Assembly (NCBI GenBank): GCA_031552195.1
Contig: JAVBMT010000003.1
Coordinates: forward strand, 124,001-188,000
Length of the DNA stretch: 64,000 nt
Direction: 5' to 3'
From: JAVBMP01 sp031552195
GTDB lineage: Bacteria > Desulfobacterota > Desulfovibrionia > Desulfovibrionales > Desulfovibrionaceae
Positions 26,525 to 36,000 of the stretch are shown here, in pieces (positions within the stretch are counted from its first letter, which is position 1; every line of letters begins with the position of its first letter). The position numbers and the translations under genes were made by a program. The notes under the pieces were generated by a model. That model was not told the DNA's origin and searched no databases. It worked only from the letters and a program-made list of their open reading frames with translations.

Positions 26525-27362
26525 ATGGTACCGCGAGGTGCTGGAGCTTGAACCGGGCTCCAGGGTCTTTTTTCCTCTGGCACGCCTTGAAGCCGAAGAC
26601 GGGCAGCTTGATGCGGCCATCTCCACCCTGCGGCGCGGCGTGGCGCGTCACCCCGACCATATTGAAGCCCGTCTTTTTCTGGTCGACCTGCTTTTTAAGG
26701 TCGGCGACCAGGCCGAGCTTGGCAGGGAAATTGACCATGTCAGCTCCATTCTCGGCTCTTATCCCGGGTTTATGGCCGCCTGGAGCGACCGTCTTTCCGC
26801 CGATAAAAACATGCCTGACGCCGGGCTGGCCTTGCGCTTCCTGTCTTCAAGCCTGAACGGGAACAATATTTCCTGGGCCGAAGTAATCTCCAAGGGCCTG
26901 ACGCAGGTGCTTTCCGCCGGGGCCATGCCCGAGGCGCAGCCGCTGTCAGCCGCCGACGAGCCTTTCGTTTCGCAAGAGGCCGTATTCGCCCCGGCTGAAG
27001 CGCCGCTCCAGCCTGAAGGTCCCTTGGGCGCATCTTCGCCCGGTGAAGCTTCAAACGATCCCGAAGATGAGGAAAACGAAGAGCCGTTTTCGCTGCGTAC
27101 ACGCTCCATGGCCGAACTTTTGCTGGAGCAGGGCGACTACAACGGCGCTCGTGAAATTTACGGCGAGCTTTTGGCCGGAAGCGCTGACGAAGCCGAACAG
27201 GCCGAATTGTCTGATAAATTGAATGAAATAGGGCGCCTTGCCGCCGCGCCGCCCGAAGCGCCCGTTACGGAACAGCCGGATGACTTGCGCGGCGTCGCCG
27301 GGAAAAACCGTTTGCTCGACGCTTTGGAAACACTGGCCCAAAGGCTGGAAGCCAGGGCCTAG
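26508..27362 (+). CDS. TPR-repeat protein
   Basis: 284 residues. The N-terminal half has tetratricopeptide-like repeats (WYREVLELEPGSRVFFPLARL, split here; LDAAISTLRRGVARHPDHIEARLFLVDLL). A Pro/Ala/Glu-rich linker (about 155-190) precedes a last helical hairpin, MAELLLEQGDYNGAREIYGEL. No signal peptide, so likely cytoplasmic scaffold. Starting inside ftsB it is translationally coupled and may assist division or envelope assembly; function not known. Confidence 0.78.
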   Translation: MNQKIEWYREVLELEPGSRVFFPLARLEAEDGQLDAAISTLRRGVARHPDHIEARLFLVDLLFKVGDQAELGREIDHVSSILGSYPGFMAAWSDRLSADKNMPDAGLALRFLSSSLNGNNISWAEVISKGLTQVLSAGAMPEAQPLSAADEPFVSQEAVFAPAEAPLQPEGPLGASSPGEASNDPEDEENEEPFSLRTRSMAELLLEQGDYNGAREIYGELLAGSADEAEQAELSDKLNEIGRLAAAPPEAPVTEQPDDLRGVAGKNRLLDALETLAQRLEARA

Positions 27363-27386
27363 ATTCATCTTATTTGGGAGTTAACC

Positions 27387-28313
27387 GTGCGGAAACTGTC
27401 TGCCTTTATTGTTCCGGTTCTTGTTCTTTCCTGCCTTGCAATGGCTTCCGGGTGCGCTTCGTCCGTTGACGAGGAAAGCTCCGGCGGCATCTGGAAAACC
27501 ACCAAGCAGCTTTACAAGGAATATCTTAATACGCCAGCCGCTGTGGACCTTGGAGACAAAGGCCCCTGTGAGGATTATGAAATTTGCCTTGGCGGGGCCA
27601 TGGCCGAAGTTGACATGCAGCTGCGCGATTTGCAGAAAGTTATGGACAACAGCGACCGCGCGCCGGACCAGCGCTGGGTTGAAGGCATGATGCGGCGCTT
27701 CCCCTGGCTTTCCGGCCTGGCCCTTACCGACAAGGCGGGAACGCCGATGGCGCGTTTTCCTGAGCACGGCATGAAAGATTTTAACGTGGACCAGCTTCTG
27801 GAACCGGGAAAGAACCAGCGCCCGATGGCGTTGCGCGCCTGCGTGGTGGACAGCCCGCTCGGCCCGGAAATATACTTGGGCAAGCCGGTTTTCGCAGGTG
27901 GAGAATTTCGCGGGCTGGTCGTCGCCCACTTTGACATACGCTCGCTGCTGAGCGTTTCAAAAGACCCTGGGGCGTTCATGATCGCATCGCCCTATGGTTT
28001 GCTCTGGCCCGGCGTTTACGACGCTGACTCCACCCCGGTGCCCAATCAGGACTGGGCCGACCTGGCCAGCGGATCTACCAAGGGCACGGTAAGCAACAGC
28101 AACGGAACTTTTTACTGGACTTCATCCTACTTCGCGAACATGCCCCTGATATACGCCCTGCCCAGCGAGGGAAAATTCATGACAAAGCCGGAGCAGCTTG
28201 AGGCGCTGGGACAGACCGGAGCTTTAGCCGCGCCGCATTTCAGGGGAGATGGAGCGACTATGAATGACCGGGCGGTGGAAGCGCAAAGCGCTCCTGACCC
28301 GGCCGCCAGATAA
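27387..28313 (+). CDS. Lipoprotein with PDC/Cache-like sensor fold, unknown role
   Basis: 308 residues from GTG 27387 (GGGAG upstream). The signal peptide ends in lipobox ASGC. The central part, MRRFPWLSGLALTDKAGTPMARFPE, then IYLGKPVFAGGEFRGLVVAHFDIRSLL, has the strand-turn layout of periplasmic PDC/Cache domains (as in chemoreceptors), but here no transmembrane or signalling domain follows. It may bind a small ligand at the outer or inner membrane. Last gene of the pgsA-ftsB run. Confidence 0.65.
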   Translation: MRKLSAFIVPVLVLSCLAMASGCASSVDEESSGGIWKTTKQLYKEYLNTPAAVDLGDKGPCEDYEICLGGAMAEVDMQLRDLQKVMDNSDRAPDQRWVEGMMRRFPWLSGLALTDKAGTPMARFPEHGMKDFNVDQLLEPGKNQRPMALRACVVDSPLGPEIYLGKPVFAGGEFRGLVVAHFDIRSLLSVSKDPGAFMIASPYGLLWPGVYDADSTPVPNQDWADLASGSTKGTVSNSNGTFYWTSSYFANMPLIYALPSEGKFMTKPEQLEALGQTGALAAPHFRGDGATMNDRAVEAQSAPDPAAR

Positions 28314-28420
28314 GAGCCGGCTTTTTGAGACGGCAAATGCGCCTGGGTTTTATTCGCCCTTAGGGGGCGCATGGCGGCGTTTGTGGAGGCTTGCCCCGGC
28401 AATTGTTTTTTGCGGCGTTT

Positions 28421-28448
28421 TGCCGCTGTTGCAGGCTTAATTATAAAT
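28421..28448 (+). promoter_or_regulatory. Candidate promoter of fbp
   Basis: TTGCCG (28421-28426), 16 bases, TATAAA (28443-28448), 15 bases before the ATG. Short leader; ribosome site AAAGGTGG overlaps the expected transcript start, which makes the exact position doubtful. Confidence 0.4.
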
Positions 28449-28463
28449 TAAAGGTGGTGCTTT

Positions 28464-29465
28464 ATGCCTTTAGTAACGGTAACCGAGCATCTTTTGCTTC
28501 ATCAGAAGAAATCTCCAGCCGCCACCGGCATGTTTACCCAGCTGCTTTATGATCTTATCCTGTCGGCAAAGATAATTGCCCGCAATATCAGCAAAGCCGG
28601 TTTGCTCGACGTGCTCGGCGGAACCGGTGAAGTGAATGTTCAGGGTGAAAACGTGCAAAAAATGGACGAATTCGCCAACCGGGTGCTGCTGCACCGCATG
28701 GAGCGCAGCGGCGCGCTTTGCCTGATGGCTTCCGAAGAAAACGCGGACGTCGTTCAGGTGTCCGAAAAATTTACGCGCGGTGACTACGTTCTTATTTTTG
28801 ACCCGCTGGACGGTTCTTCAAATATTGACGTGAATATAAACGTAGGCACGATTTTTTCCATCTTGCGCCGCAAAACCCCCGCGAACCAGGACGCCACGCT
28901 TGACGACGCGCTTCAGGCCGGCGTGGAGCAGGTGGCCGCCGGATACTTCCTTTACGGACCGTCAACCATGCTGGTTTACAGCACCGGGCAGGGCGTGCAC
29001 GGTTTCACGCTTGACCCCAGCGTTGGCGAATTCCTGCTTTCCCATCCTGATATGCGCATTCCGGAGCAAGGCAAAATTTATTCCATAAATGAAGGCAATA
29101 GCGATATATGGGACAGTTCGACCCGGTCCATGGTGCAATATTTCAAAGGAACGGAAAACAGGCGCGGAAAACCCTATTCCCAGCGCTACGTAGGCTCGCT
29201 TGTGGCGGATTTCCACCGCACCCTGCAATACGGCGGAATTTTCATGTACCCGCTTGACTACCGCAAGCCTGACAGCCCCCAGGGCAAGTTGCGCCTGCTT
29301 TGCGAAGCCTCCCCCCTGGCCTTTCTGGCGGAACAGGCGGGCGGAGCGGCCAGCGACGGCTCGCGCAGGATACTGGAAATCGAGCCTAAAGAACTGCACG
29401 AGCGTGTTCCTTTGTTCATCGGATCGCGCAAAGACGTTGAGGAAGCCCTGCTGTTTTATGCCTGA
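28464..29465 (+). CDS. fbp: Fructose-1,6-bisphosphatase class I
   Basis: 333 residues, normal class I length. Metal and substrate sites: MASEENADVV, FDPLDGSSNIDVNINVGTIFSI (split by motif), YGPSTMLVYSTG, GKIYSINEGN, RYVGSLVADFHRTLQYGGIFMYP (split). It dephosphorylates fructose 1,6-bisphosphate in gluconeogenesis, needed for growth on lactate, pyruvate or sulfonates. tsaD follows after 28 bases. Confidence 0.96.
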   Translation: MPLVTVTEHLLLHQKKSPAATGMFTQLLYDLILSAKIIARNISKAGLLDVLGGTGEVNVQGENVQKMDEFANRVLLHRMERSGALCLMASEENADVVQVSEKFTRGDYVLIFDPLDGSSNIDVNINVGTIFSILRRKTPANQDATLDDALQAGVEQVAAGYFLYGPSTMLVYSTGQGVHGFTLDPSVGEFLLSHPDMRIPEQGKIYSINEGNSDIWDSSTRSMVQYFKGTENRRGKPYSQRYVGSLVADFHRTLQYGGIFMYPLDYRKPDSPQGKLRLLCEASPLAFLAEQAGGAASDGSRRILEIEPKELHERVPLFIGSRKDVEEALLFYA

Positions 29466-29493
29466 GCGCGCAAGTTTGAAAGTAGGGTGAACC

Positions 29494-30636
29494 ATGCTGT
29501 GCCTGGGGGTGGAAACGTCGTGCGATGAAAGCGCGCTGGCTCTGGTGCATGACGGCGAGCTCGCGGTCGAGCTGGTGCGTTCGCAGGCGGACGCCCACGC
29601 CCTGTTCGGCGGCGTTGTGCCGGAACTGGCTTCGCGGGAGCACTATCGCGCGATGGGACCGTTATATGACGCCCTGTTGCGCGCCGCCGAGGGCAAAGGC
29701 CTGCGTTTGGGCGAAAATTGCCGCATAGATTGCATTGCGGCGGCCCGCGGGCCCGGCCTTCTTGGCAGCCTCCTGGTGGGCGTAAGCTTTGCAAAGGCCT
29801 TGGCTTTGGCCTTGGGCGTTCCGGTTCTCGGCGTCAATCATCTTCACGCCCACCTGCTGGCGTCCGGGCTTGAACATCAGCCGCCCTTCCTGGCGGCAGG
29901 GCCTGATCATGGCCCGGCCCTGGGCCTGCTGGCCTCCGGAGGGCACACGCACCTTTACCGCATTAACGGCCCGGACGATTTCATTCTTATGGGGCGCAGC
30001 ATCGACGATGCGGCCGGCGAGGCTTTCGACAAATTCGGCAAGGCCATGGGGTTCGATTATCCGGCCGGGCAGCGCATAGACGTTCTGGCCGGACGGGGGC
30101 GTGTTGACCGGAAAATGTTTCCCTGCCCCTATCTGGAAAACGATAACCTTGACTTCAGTTTCAGCGGGCTTAAAACAGCGGCGGTCTCTTACCTGGCCGC
30201 GCACGGCGATTTACTGGGCGGTTGCGTTAAGGAAATTTCAAGCCTTCCGGCCGGGGAACTTGCCGGCCTGCCCATGGGCGAAGCCGAACTCAGGCTGGCG
30301 GACGTTTGCGCCTCGTTTAACTTTGCCGTGGCCCGCACCCTTAAAGTCAAGTCCGGGCGCGCCCTTGAGCGCTGCCGCGCGGACGGGGCGCCCGCAAAGG
30401 CCCTGGTGCTGGCGGGAGGGGTGGCGGCGAACAGTGCGGTTCGCACTGCCATGCGCGAGCTGGCGGACGAGTGGAACCTGCCGTTCATGGCGCCATCTTT
30501 CCAGCTTTGCACGGATAACGCCGCCATGATAGCCTATAGCGGATGGCTGCTGCATCGGAAAGGATTGCGGCACGGGCTGGATTTTTCCGTAATTCCGCGC
30601 GGGCGGAATGTTCCGCGGGATTATACCGTGGGCTGA
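29494..30636 (+). CDS. tsaD: tRNA N6-adenosine threonylcarbamoyltransferase
   Basis: 380 residues, about 40 longer than most. The Kae1/Qri7 motifs are present: GVETSCDESALAL at the start, GVVPELASREHYR, the metal-binding HLHAH, LLASGGHTHLY, DDAAGEAFDKFGKAMGFDYP and LVLAGGVAANSAVR, then CTDNAAMIAY. It transfers the threonylcarbamoyl group from TC-AMP (made by the protein at 10095) to A37 of ANN-decoding tRNAs. The extra length is mainly an insert near residues 240-255 and 285-300 and the tail. Confidence 0.95.
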   Translation: MLCLGVETSCDESALALVHDGELAVELVRSQADAHALFGGVVPELASREHYRAMGPLYDALLRAAEGKGLRLGENCRIDCIAAARGPGLLGSLLVGVSFAKALALALGVPVLGVNHLHAHLLASGLEHQPPFLAAGPDHGPALGLLASGGHTHLYRINGPDDFILMGRSIDDAAGEAFDKFGKAMGFDYPAGQRIDVLAGRGRVDRKMFPCPYLENDNLDFSFSGLKTAAVSYLAAHGDLLGGCVKEISSLPAGELAGLPMGEAELRLADVCASFNFAVARTLKVKSGRALERCRADGAPAKALVLAGGVAANSAVRTAMRELADEWNLPFMAPSFQLCTDNAAMIAYSGWLLHRKGLRHGLDFSVIPRGRNVPRDYTVG

Positions 30637-30659
30637 AGGGAACACGCGGGTTTTAAACC

Positions 30660-30688
30660 TTGACACAAGGCTGCAGTGCAACTATTTC
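30660..30688 (+). promoter_or_regulatory. Promoter of trxA-trxB-bamD
   Basis: TTGACA (30660-30665), exactly 17 bases, TATTTC (30683-30688), 70 bases before the trxA ATG. Confidence 0.6.
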
Positions 30689-30757
30689 TATGAGGTTCTC
30701 AAGCCGTCCGCCCGGCGGGCGTTATCAAGAAACATAAAAAATTCCAAGGAGATAATT

Positions 30758-31084
30758 ATGGCCGCAGAAATTACCGACAGCACTTTTGAATCCACCTTGT
30801 CAGCCTCCAAGCTTCCCGTTCTTATTGACTTCTGGGCGCCCTGGTGCGGACCCTGCCGCGGCCTGGCTCCCATCATAGACGAATTGAGCGCCGAATATGC
30901 AGGCAAACTGAACATCTACAAGATGAACGTTGACGAAAACCCGGTTATTCCCGGCAAATTCGCCATACGCGCCATTCCTACCCTTATTCTGTTCAAAGAC
31001 GGTCAGGTGGTGGGCCAGGTTACCGGTTCCGCTTCCAAGGAAAGCCTGAAAGACCTTATTACCAAGAAGGCCAATATAGAATGA
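30758..31084 (+). CDS. trxA: Thioredoxin
   Basis: 108 residues from ATG 30758, preceded by AAGGAG. Active site WCGPC (C30, C33) in LIDFWAPWCGPCRGLAP, plus the cis-proline AIPTLILFKDG. It reduces protein disulfides in the cytoplasm. It overlaps trxB by 4 bases (ATGA), so electron donor and carrier are made together. Confidence 0.96.
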   Translation: MAAEITDSTFESTLSASKLPVLIDFWAPWCGPCRGLAPIIDELSAEYAGKLNIYKMNVDENPVIPGKFAIRAIPTLILFKDGQVVGQVTGSASKESLKDLITKKANIE

Positions 31085-32010
31085 AAAAATACGATTCCGT
31101 TGTCATAGGCAGCGGTCCGGCCGGAATGACGGCGGCGCTTTATCTTGCCCGTTTCGGCTTGAGCCTTGCTGTTATTGAAAAAATCACTCCGGGCGGGTTG
31201 CTGCTGCAAACCGCGGATATCGAAAATTACCCCGGCCTGCCCAAGGTTCATGGTTATCAGCTGGCCGATGCCATGCAGGCCCAGTTGGCCGAATACCCGC
31301 ATGACGCCTACCGTGGGGCGGTGACGGACTTTGAGGCCGTGCCGGGCAAAAATCGCTTGCGCGTTGGAGAAGAATGGCTTGAAGCGCGCACGGTCGTGAT
31401 ATGTTCCGGCGTTCAATACCGTACGCTCAGGTTGCCGAATGAAGAGGCCTTCATCGGCAAGGGCATCTCGCATTGCGCCCTTTGCGACGGCAACTTCTTT
31501 CGCGGCCAGGTGGTAGGCGTTGTGGGCGGAGGAAATTCAGCCCTTGAAGAATCTCTTTATCTTTCCCGCCTGGTGAAGGAACTGCATATCATCCACCGGC
31601 GCGAAGGGTTCAGGGCGGACAAGGTTTACCAGGAAAAAATCCGCCAGACTCCGAACATTCATCTGCATACCTCGCGTGTGATCAAATCGCTGCACGGCGA
31701 TTCTGATGGCGCCGGCCTTGAAGCCGTAACCCTGGCGTCAACCTCCGGGCAGCCTGATGAAAAGCTGGAAATAAGCGGTCTCTTTATTTTCACCGGTTTT
31801 GACCCCAGCGCCAGTTTCCTGCCGGATGGCCTTACTGTTGATGATTCCGGCTTTATTATTACCGACACGGAAATGCGCTGCAACCTTCCGGGCATTTTCG
31901 CGGCCGGAGACATCCGCGCCAAGAGCTGCCGCCAAATAGCCACGGCGGTAGGCGACGGCGCCACCGCCGCAAACTCGGCCCATGCCTATCTGGAACAAGA
32001 GCATGCCTAA
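31081..32010 (+). CDS. trxB: Thioredoxin reductase
   Basis: 309 residues. FAD-binding VIGSGPAGMTAALYLARFG (10-28 region), redox-active CALC-DG (normally CATCDG) near residue 132, NADPH-binding VVGGGNSALEESLYLSRL with HRREGFRADK, and FAD contact GIFAAGDIRAKSCRQIATAVGDG (split). It passes electrons from NAD(P)H to TrxA. The Ala-Leu spacer between the cysteines is a minor variant. bamD starts within its last codons. Confidence 0.94.
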   Translation: MKKYDSVVIGSGPAGMTAALYLARFGLSLAVIEKITPGGLLLQTADIENYPGLPKVHGYQLADAMQAQLAEYPHDAYRGAVTDFEAVPGKNRLRVGEEWLEARTVVICSGVQYRTLRLPNEEAFIGKGISHCALCDGNFFRGQVVGVVGGGNSALEESLYLSRLVKELHIIHRREGFRADKVYQEKIRQTPNIHLHTSRVIKSLHGDSDGAGLEAVTLASTSGQPDEKLEISGLFIFTGFDPSASFLPDGLTVDDSGFIITDTEMRCNLPGIFAAGDIRAKSCRQIATAVGDGATAANSAHAYLEQEHA

Positions 32011-32734
32011 AAAAATAATACGTTTATGTTCTGTATTTCTTTTATTGTTTACTCTTTCAGGTTGCGGCATTATTGACTGGTTTTATCTGCCCCCCTCTGA
32101 AGACACCGCCCAAGATCTTTTTGAAGCGGGCAACGACGCCATGCGCGACAAAGACTATTCTGGAGCCGCGGCGTATTATACGAAGCTCAAGGACAACTTT
32201 CCCTTCAGCCCGTATGTGGTTGACGCGGAACTTTCACTGGCCGACTGCTATTACCTGAGCGAAGAATGGATTCCGGCGGCCGAGGCTTACAAAGAGTTTG
32301 AGAGCATGCATCCCCGGCATGAAGCCATGCCCTATGTGCTTTATTACATAGGCATGTCAAACCTTAAAAGCTATTCTTCAATAGACCGCCCGACCACAGA
32401 GGTGGAAGAGGCCTATTCGTTCTTCGCGCGCCTGCGTCAGTCTTACCCGGCGGACGAATATGCCGAGAAAGCCCTTGAGCAGATGAAAGAATGCCGCCGC
32501 CTCATGGCGGAACATGAGCTTTACCTGGGTGATTTTTACTTCCGCATGAAGAAATACGGGGCCGCTTGGCTGCGTTACAAGGCTATTACCGACAAATACC
32601 AGGATGTGGAAGAAATTTACGCTCACGCGTCAGAAAAGGCCAAATCAGCCTATCTGTTGCGCGGACAGACCGAATCCGAGGAAACCAGGCGCGAAGTTGA
32701 GCAAACCTGGCACAAATGGTTCAAATGGCTATAA
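32003..32734 (+). CDS. bamD: Outer membrane assembly lipoprotein BamD
   Basis: 243 residues from ATG 32003, overlapping the trxB stop. The signal peptide ends in lipobox TLSGC. TPR-like helical repeats follow: LFEAGNDAMRDKDYSGAAAYY, FSPYVVDAELSLADCYYL (split), EEWIPAAEAYKEFESMHPRH, YVLYYIGMSNL, matching BamD/YfiO. It is the essential lipoprotein partner of BamA for inserting beta-barrels such as the porin at 5153. Linking it to thioredoxin is a local operon feature. Confidence 0.9.
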   Translation: MPKKIIRLCSVFLLLFTLSGCGIIDWFYLPPSEDTAQDLFEAGNDAMRDKDYSGAAAYYTKLKDNFPFSPYVVDAELSLADCYYLSEEWIPAAEAYKEFESMHPRHEAMPYVLYYIGMSNLKSYSSIDRPTTEVEEAYSFFARLRQSYPADEYAEKALEQMKECRRLMAEHELYLGDFYFRMKKYGAAWLRYKAITDKYQDVEEIYAHASEKAKSAYLLRGQTESEETRREVEQTWHKWFKWL

Positions 32735-33072
32735 TGGCCTTTTAAAAGTCAGAATGCCCGGGCGCGCACACGGCTGACGTTCTCCGGCGCGCGGCGCTTT
32801 AGCGCGGGGCTGACAGGCGCGTAAAACCATGGCGCGATGAAAAGTTGAGGCGTTTTACCTGAAAGGCGTAAAAACCGGCGCGGGGCTGCGATATGCGGCC
32901 TCGCGCCTTTTCGGTTCTTGCCAAGCGGGCATTCAGGTCTTATAGTCTCTCTTTCCCGCCGAACATGTAAGCCCGGCCTGCCGCTTCGGCGGTAAACAGG
33001 CTGTTTGCGGGCGTTGCCTGACAGCCGGAGTATTCCGGAAGCGAAATTCTTCTCATAACAAGGACCAAAGCC
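32735..33072 (+). promoter_or_regulatory. Intergenic region: weak terminator and promoter of the FAD/Fe-S dehydrogenase
   Basis: A 9-bp stem with one G-T pair, GGCGCGGGG (32877-32885) with CCTCGCGCC (32899-32907), followed by TTTT, may end the trxA operon. Just after it, TTGCCA (32918-32923), 17 bases, TATAGT (32941-32946) makes a good promoter, leaving a leader of about 120 bases before the ATG at 33073. An opposite-strand open frame here (32749-33093) is not convincing. Confidence 0.55.
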
Positions 33073-36000
33073 ATGCCTCATAAGGGACCGCACATTTCCA
33101 TAAATTCCGCTTCCCTTGTCAACCGCATTCTGCGCATCAACGCGGATGATTTCGCCGAGTGGCCGGAATCGGTGCGCAGCCTGACCATTGAAATAGCCGA
33201 AGAGTTATTTCTGGTGCGCTATAATCCTTTTATTAACCCGGAAACGGTGAAAACCAGCGTGCATGCCAGGTTTGAGCAGTCGCGCCGCGCCCTTTCGCAC
33301 CATTACGCCAATTCCATCAGCGAAGGGCTGACGATGTTCTGGAGCGCCCATGAGGGAGACCTGGTTTTCCGCAAGGAAATTATCGCCCGCCTGAGTGAGG
33401 TTCTGCCCAAGGAAAGCATTGACCTCAGCGCCGCTTCACGGGTGGAAAACGCCACAGACGCGACAGACCTCCGCCTTGAATTGCCCCTCCTGGTAGTGGC
33501 TCCCGGTTCGCCTGAAGAGGTCAGCGCCGTGGTGCGCCTTGCCAATGAAATGCAGTTCGCCCTCATTCCGCGCGGCGGCGGCTCCGGCCTTACCGGCGGG
33601 GCCATTCCGGCCCGCAAGCGCACGGTAATCCTTTCTTTGACCCGCATGACGGGAATTTCGCCCGTTGACAAGGAAAACGCCGCCATTACCGTTCAGGCCG
33701 GGGTTCTCACCGCTGACGCCATCAAGGCGGCGGAAGACGCCGGGCTGCTTCTTGCCGTTGACCCAGCCTCGAAAACGGCCTCCAGCATAGGGGGCAACGT
33801 GGCGGAAAATTCCGGCGGCCCTCTGGCCTTTGAATACGGCACAACCATAGACAGCCTGCTTTCGTACCGCATGGTCACGCCAACCGGTGAAATCATTGAA
33901 GTCGTGCGCAAAGACCACCCGCGCCATAAAATTATGGAAGATGAAACGGTTGTCTTTGAAGTGCGTGATATTTCCGGCGGGGTGCGCAACGTGGTGCGCC
34001 TTTCCGGCGGTGAACTGCGTTCCCCGGGCCTGGGAAAGGATGTTACCAATAAAGCCCTGAACGGCTTGCCGGGCGTGCAGAAAGAAGGCGTTGACGGCGT
34101 TGTGGTCGAGGCCACCTTCATACTGCACCCCATCCACAAGCATATTCGCGTGCTGGTGCTGGAATTTTACGGCCGTTCCATGCACAACGCCACCCTGGCC
34201 ATACGCGATGTTGTGGCGATGCGCGACCGCATCCGCGAAAAGGGCGACCTTGTAAAAATAACCGCCCTGGAAGAATTCAACAGCAAATATGTGCAGGCCA
34301 TAGACTACAAGAAAAAATCGTCTTCATACGAAGGCGACCCTATTTCCGTGCTTATCCTGCAACTGGACAGCGACAGCCAGGAAGCCCTCGACGTCACAGT
34401 GAACCGCGTTGTGGACATCTGCAAGGCCTATGAAGGCGTGGACGTTTTTGTGGCTAAAGACGCTAAAGAAGCGGAAATTTTCTGGGAAGACCGGCACCGC
34501 CTCTCGGCCATAGCCAAACGCACTTCCGGTTTCAAGATAAACGAAGACGTTGTTATTCCCATGAACGCCATACCGGATTTCGCCCTCTTCCTGGAACAGC
34601 TGAACCAGGAATGCATGGGCCGGGCCTATCGTAAGGCCTTGCAGGAAGTAGGGCGTTTGCCGGGCATGGCTGACGACGACAAGGAATTCAACCGCGAATT
34701 CACCTACGCCTCACGTATAGTGAAGGGTGAAATACCGTCTCTGGAGGTTTCAGACCAGGAAATGCAGCTCCACGCGGTGCTTTACCTGGGCAGCCTGCGT
34801 GAAAAATATCCGCATCTGGCCAAAAAAATCAACAAGATAGAAGAGCGTATGCTGGCCACGCAAATTATTGTGGCCAGCCACATGCACGCCGGCGACGGCA
34901 ATTGCCATGTGAACATTCCGGTGAACTCCAACGATGAGGAAATGCTGGAAGAGGCGGAAAAGGTGGCCGGGCGCGTTATGCAAAAAGCCCAGGAGCTTGG
35001 CGGCGAAGTTACAGGCGAACACGGGGTCGGCATAACCAAAATAGCCTTCCTGTCCGAAGATAAAATGAACGCCCTGCGCGAATTCAAGCAGCTTGTGGAC
35101 CCGCGCAACATCATGAACCCGGCCAAGCTTACCCAGCGCGAACTGCCGGTCAGCTCTTTCACATTTTCCTTCAACAGCCTGATAAACGACCTCGACCAGA
35201 GCGGCCTGCCCGGAAAGGAAAGACTGATAGACCTTTTGCAGCTTGTGCAGTCCTGTACGCGCTGCGGCAAATGTAAACCTGTTTGCGGCATGCATTACCC
35301 GGAAGCCGGAATGCACTATTACCCGCGCAACCGGAATATTTCCCTGGGCGCTTTGATTGAAGCGATTTACTACTCGCAGATCAATAACGGGGAAACGGAG
35401 CCGCGTTTGCTGGACGAACTGCGCAACATGATGGAGCACTGCACCGGCTGCGGGCGCTGCACCTCGGTTTGCCCGATCAAGATCAATTCTCCGGAAGTCG
35501 CCCTGAACATGCGCGCCATGCTGGAAGAAGACGGCAAGGGCGGTCACCCGGTAAAAAGCCGTGTGCTGGCATATATCAGCAAAGATCTGCCCAAACGAGC
35601 GCCGCAGGCCGCTAAATTCGCGGCTTTCGGGCAGAATTTCCAGAACCGCGCGCTCAAGCTGGCTCCCGCCGGGTTGCGCCACGGTTTTGAAAGCCCGCTG
35701 TTCTCAGGATTCGGTCCGGGAACCGGCTTTAAAAACCTGGTTGAAACCCTGCACCTGGAGAAAGGTTCCATTTTCACCCCCAAAGGCGAAGTTAAAGGAA
35801 CCCTGCTTTATTTCCCCGGTTGCGGCGCGAATTTGTTTTTCCGTTCCATCGGCCTGGCCGGGCTCATGCTTTGCCTCAAGGCCGGGTGGCGCGTGCTGTT
35901 GCCTTCCCGCAGCATGTGCTGCGGCTATCCGTTGCTTTCGGCCGGAATGCACGAGGCCTTCGCCCTTAACCAGGACAAGAACATCAGCCAGCTTCAGGAG

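Noticed and set aside
32749..33093. 114-codon minus-strand frame upstream of the FAD/Fe-S dehydrogenase
   Set aside because: Arg/Pro-rich composition, no ribosome site, overlaps a promoter and a terminator-like stem.
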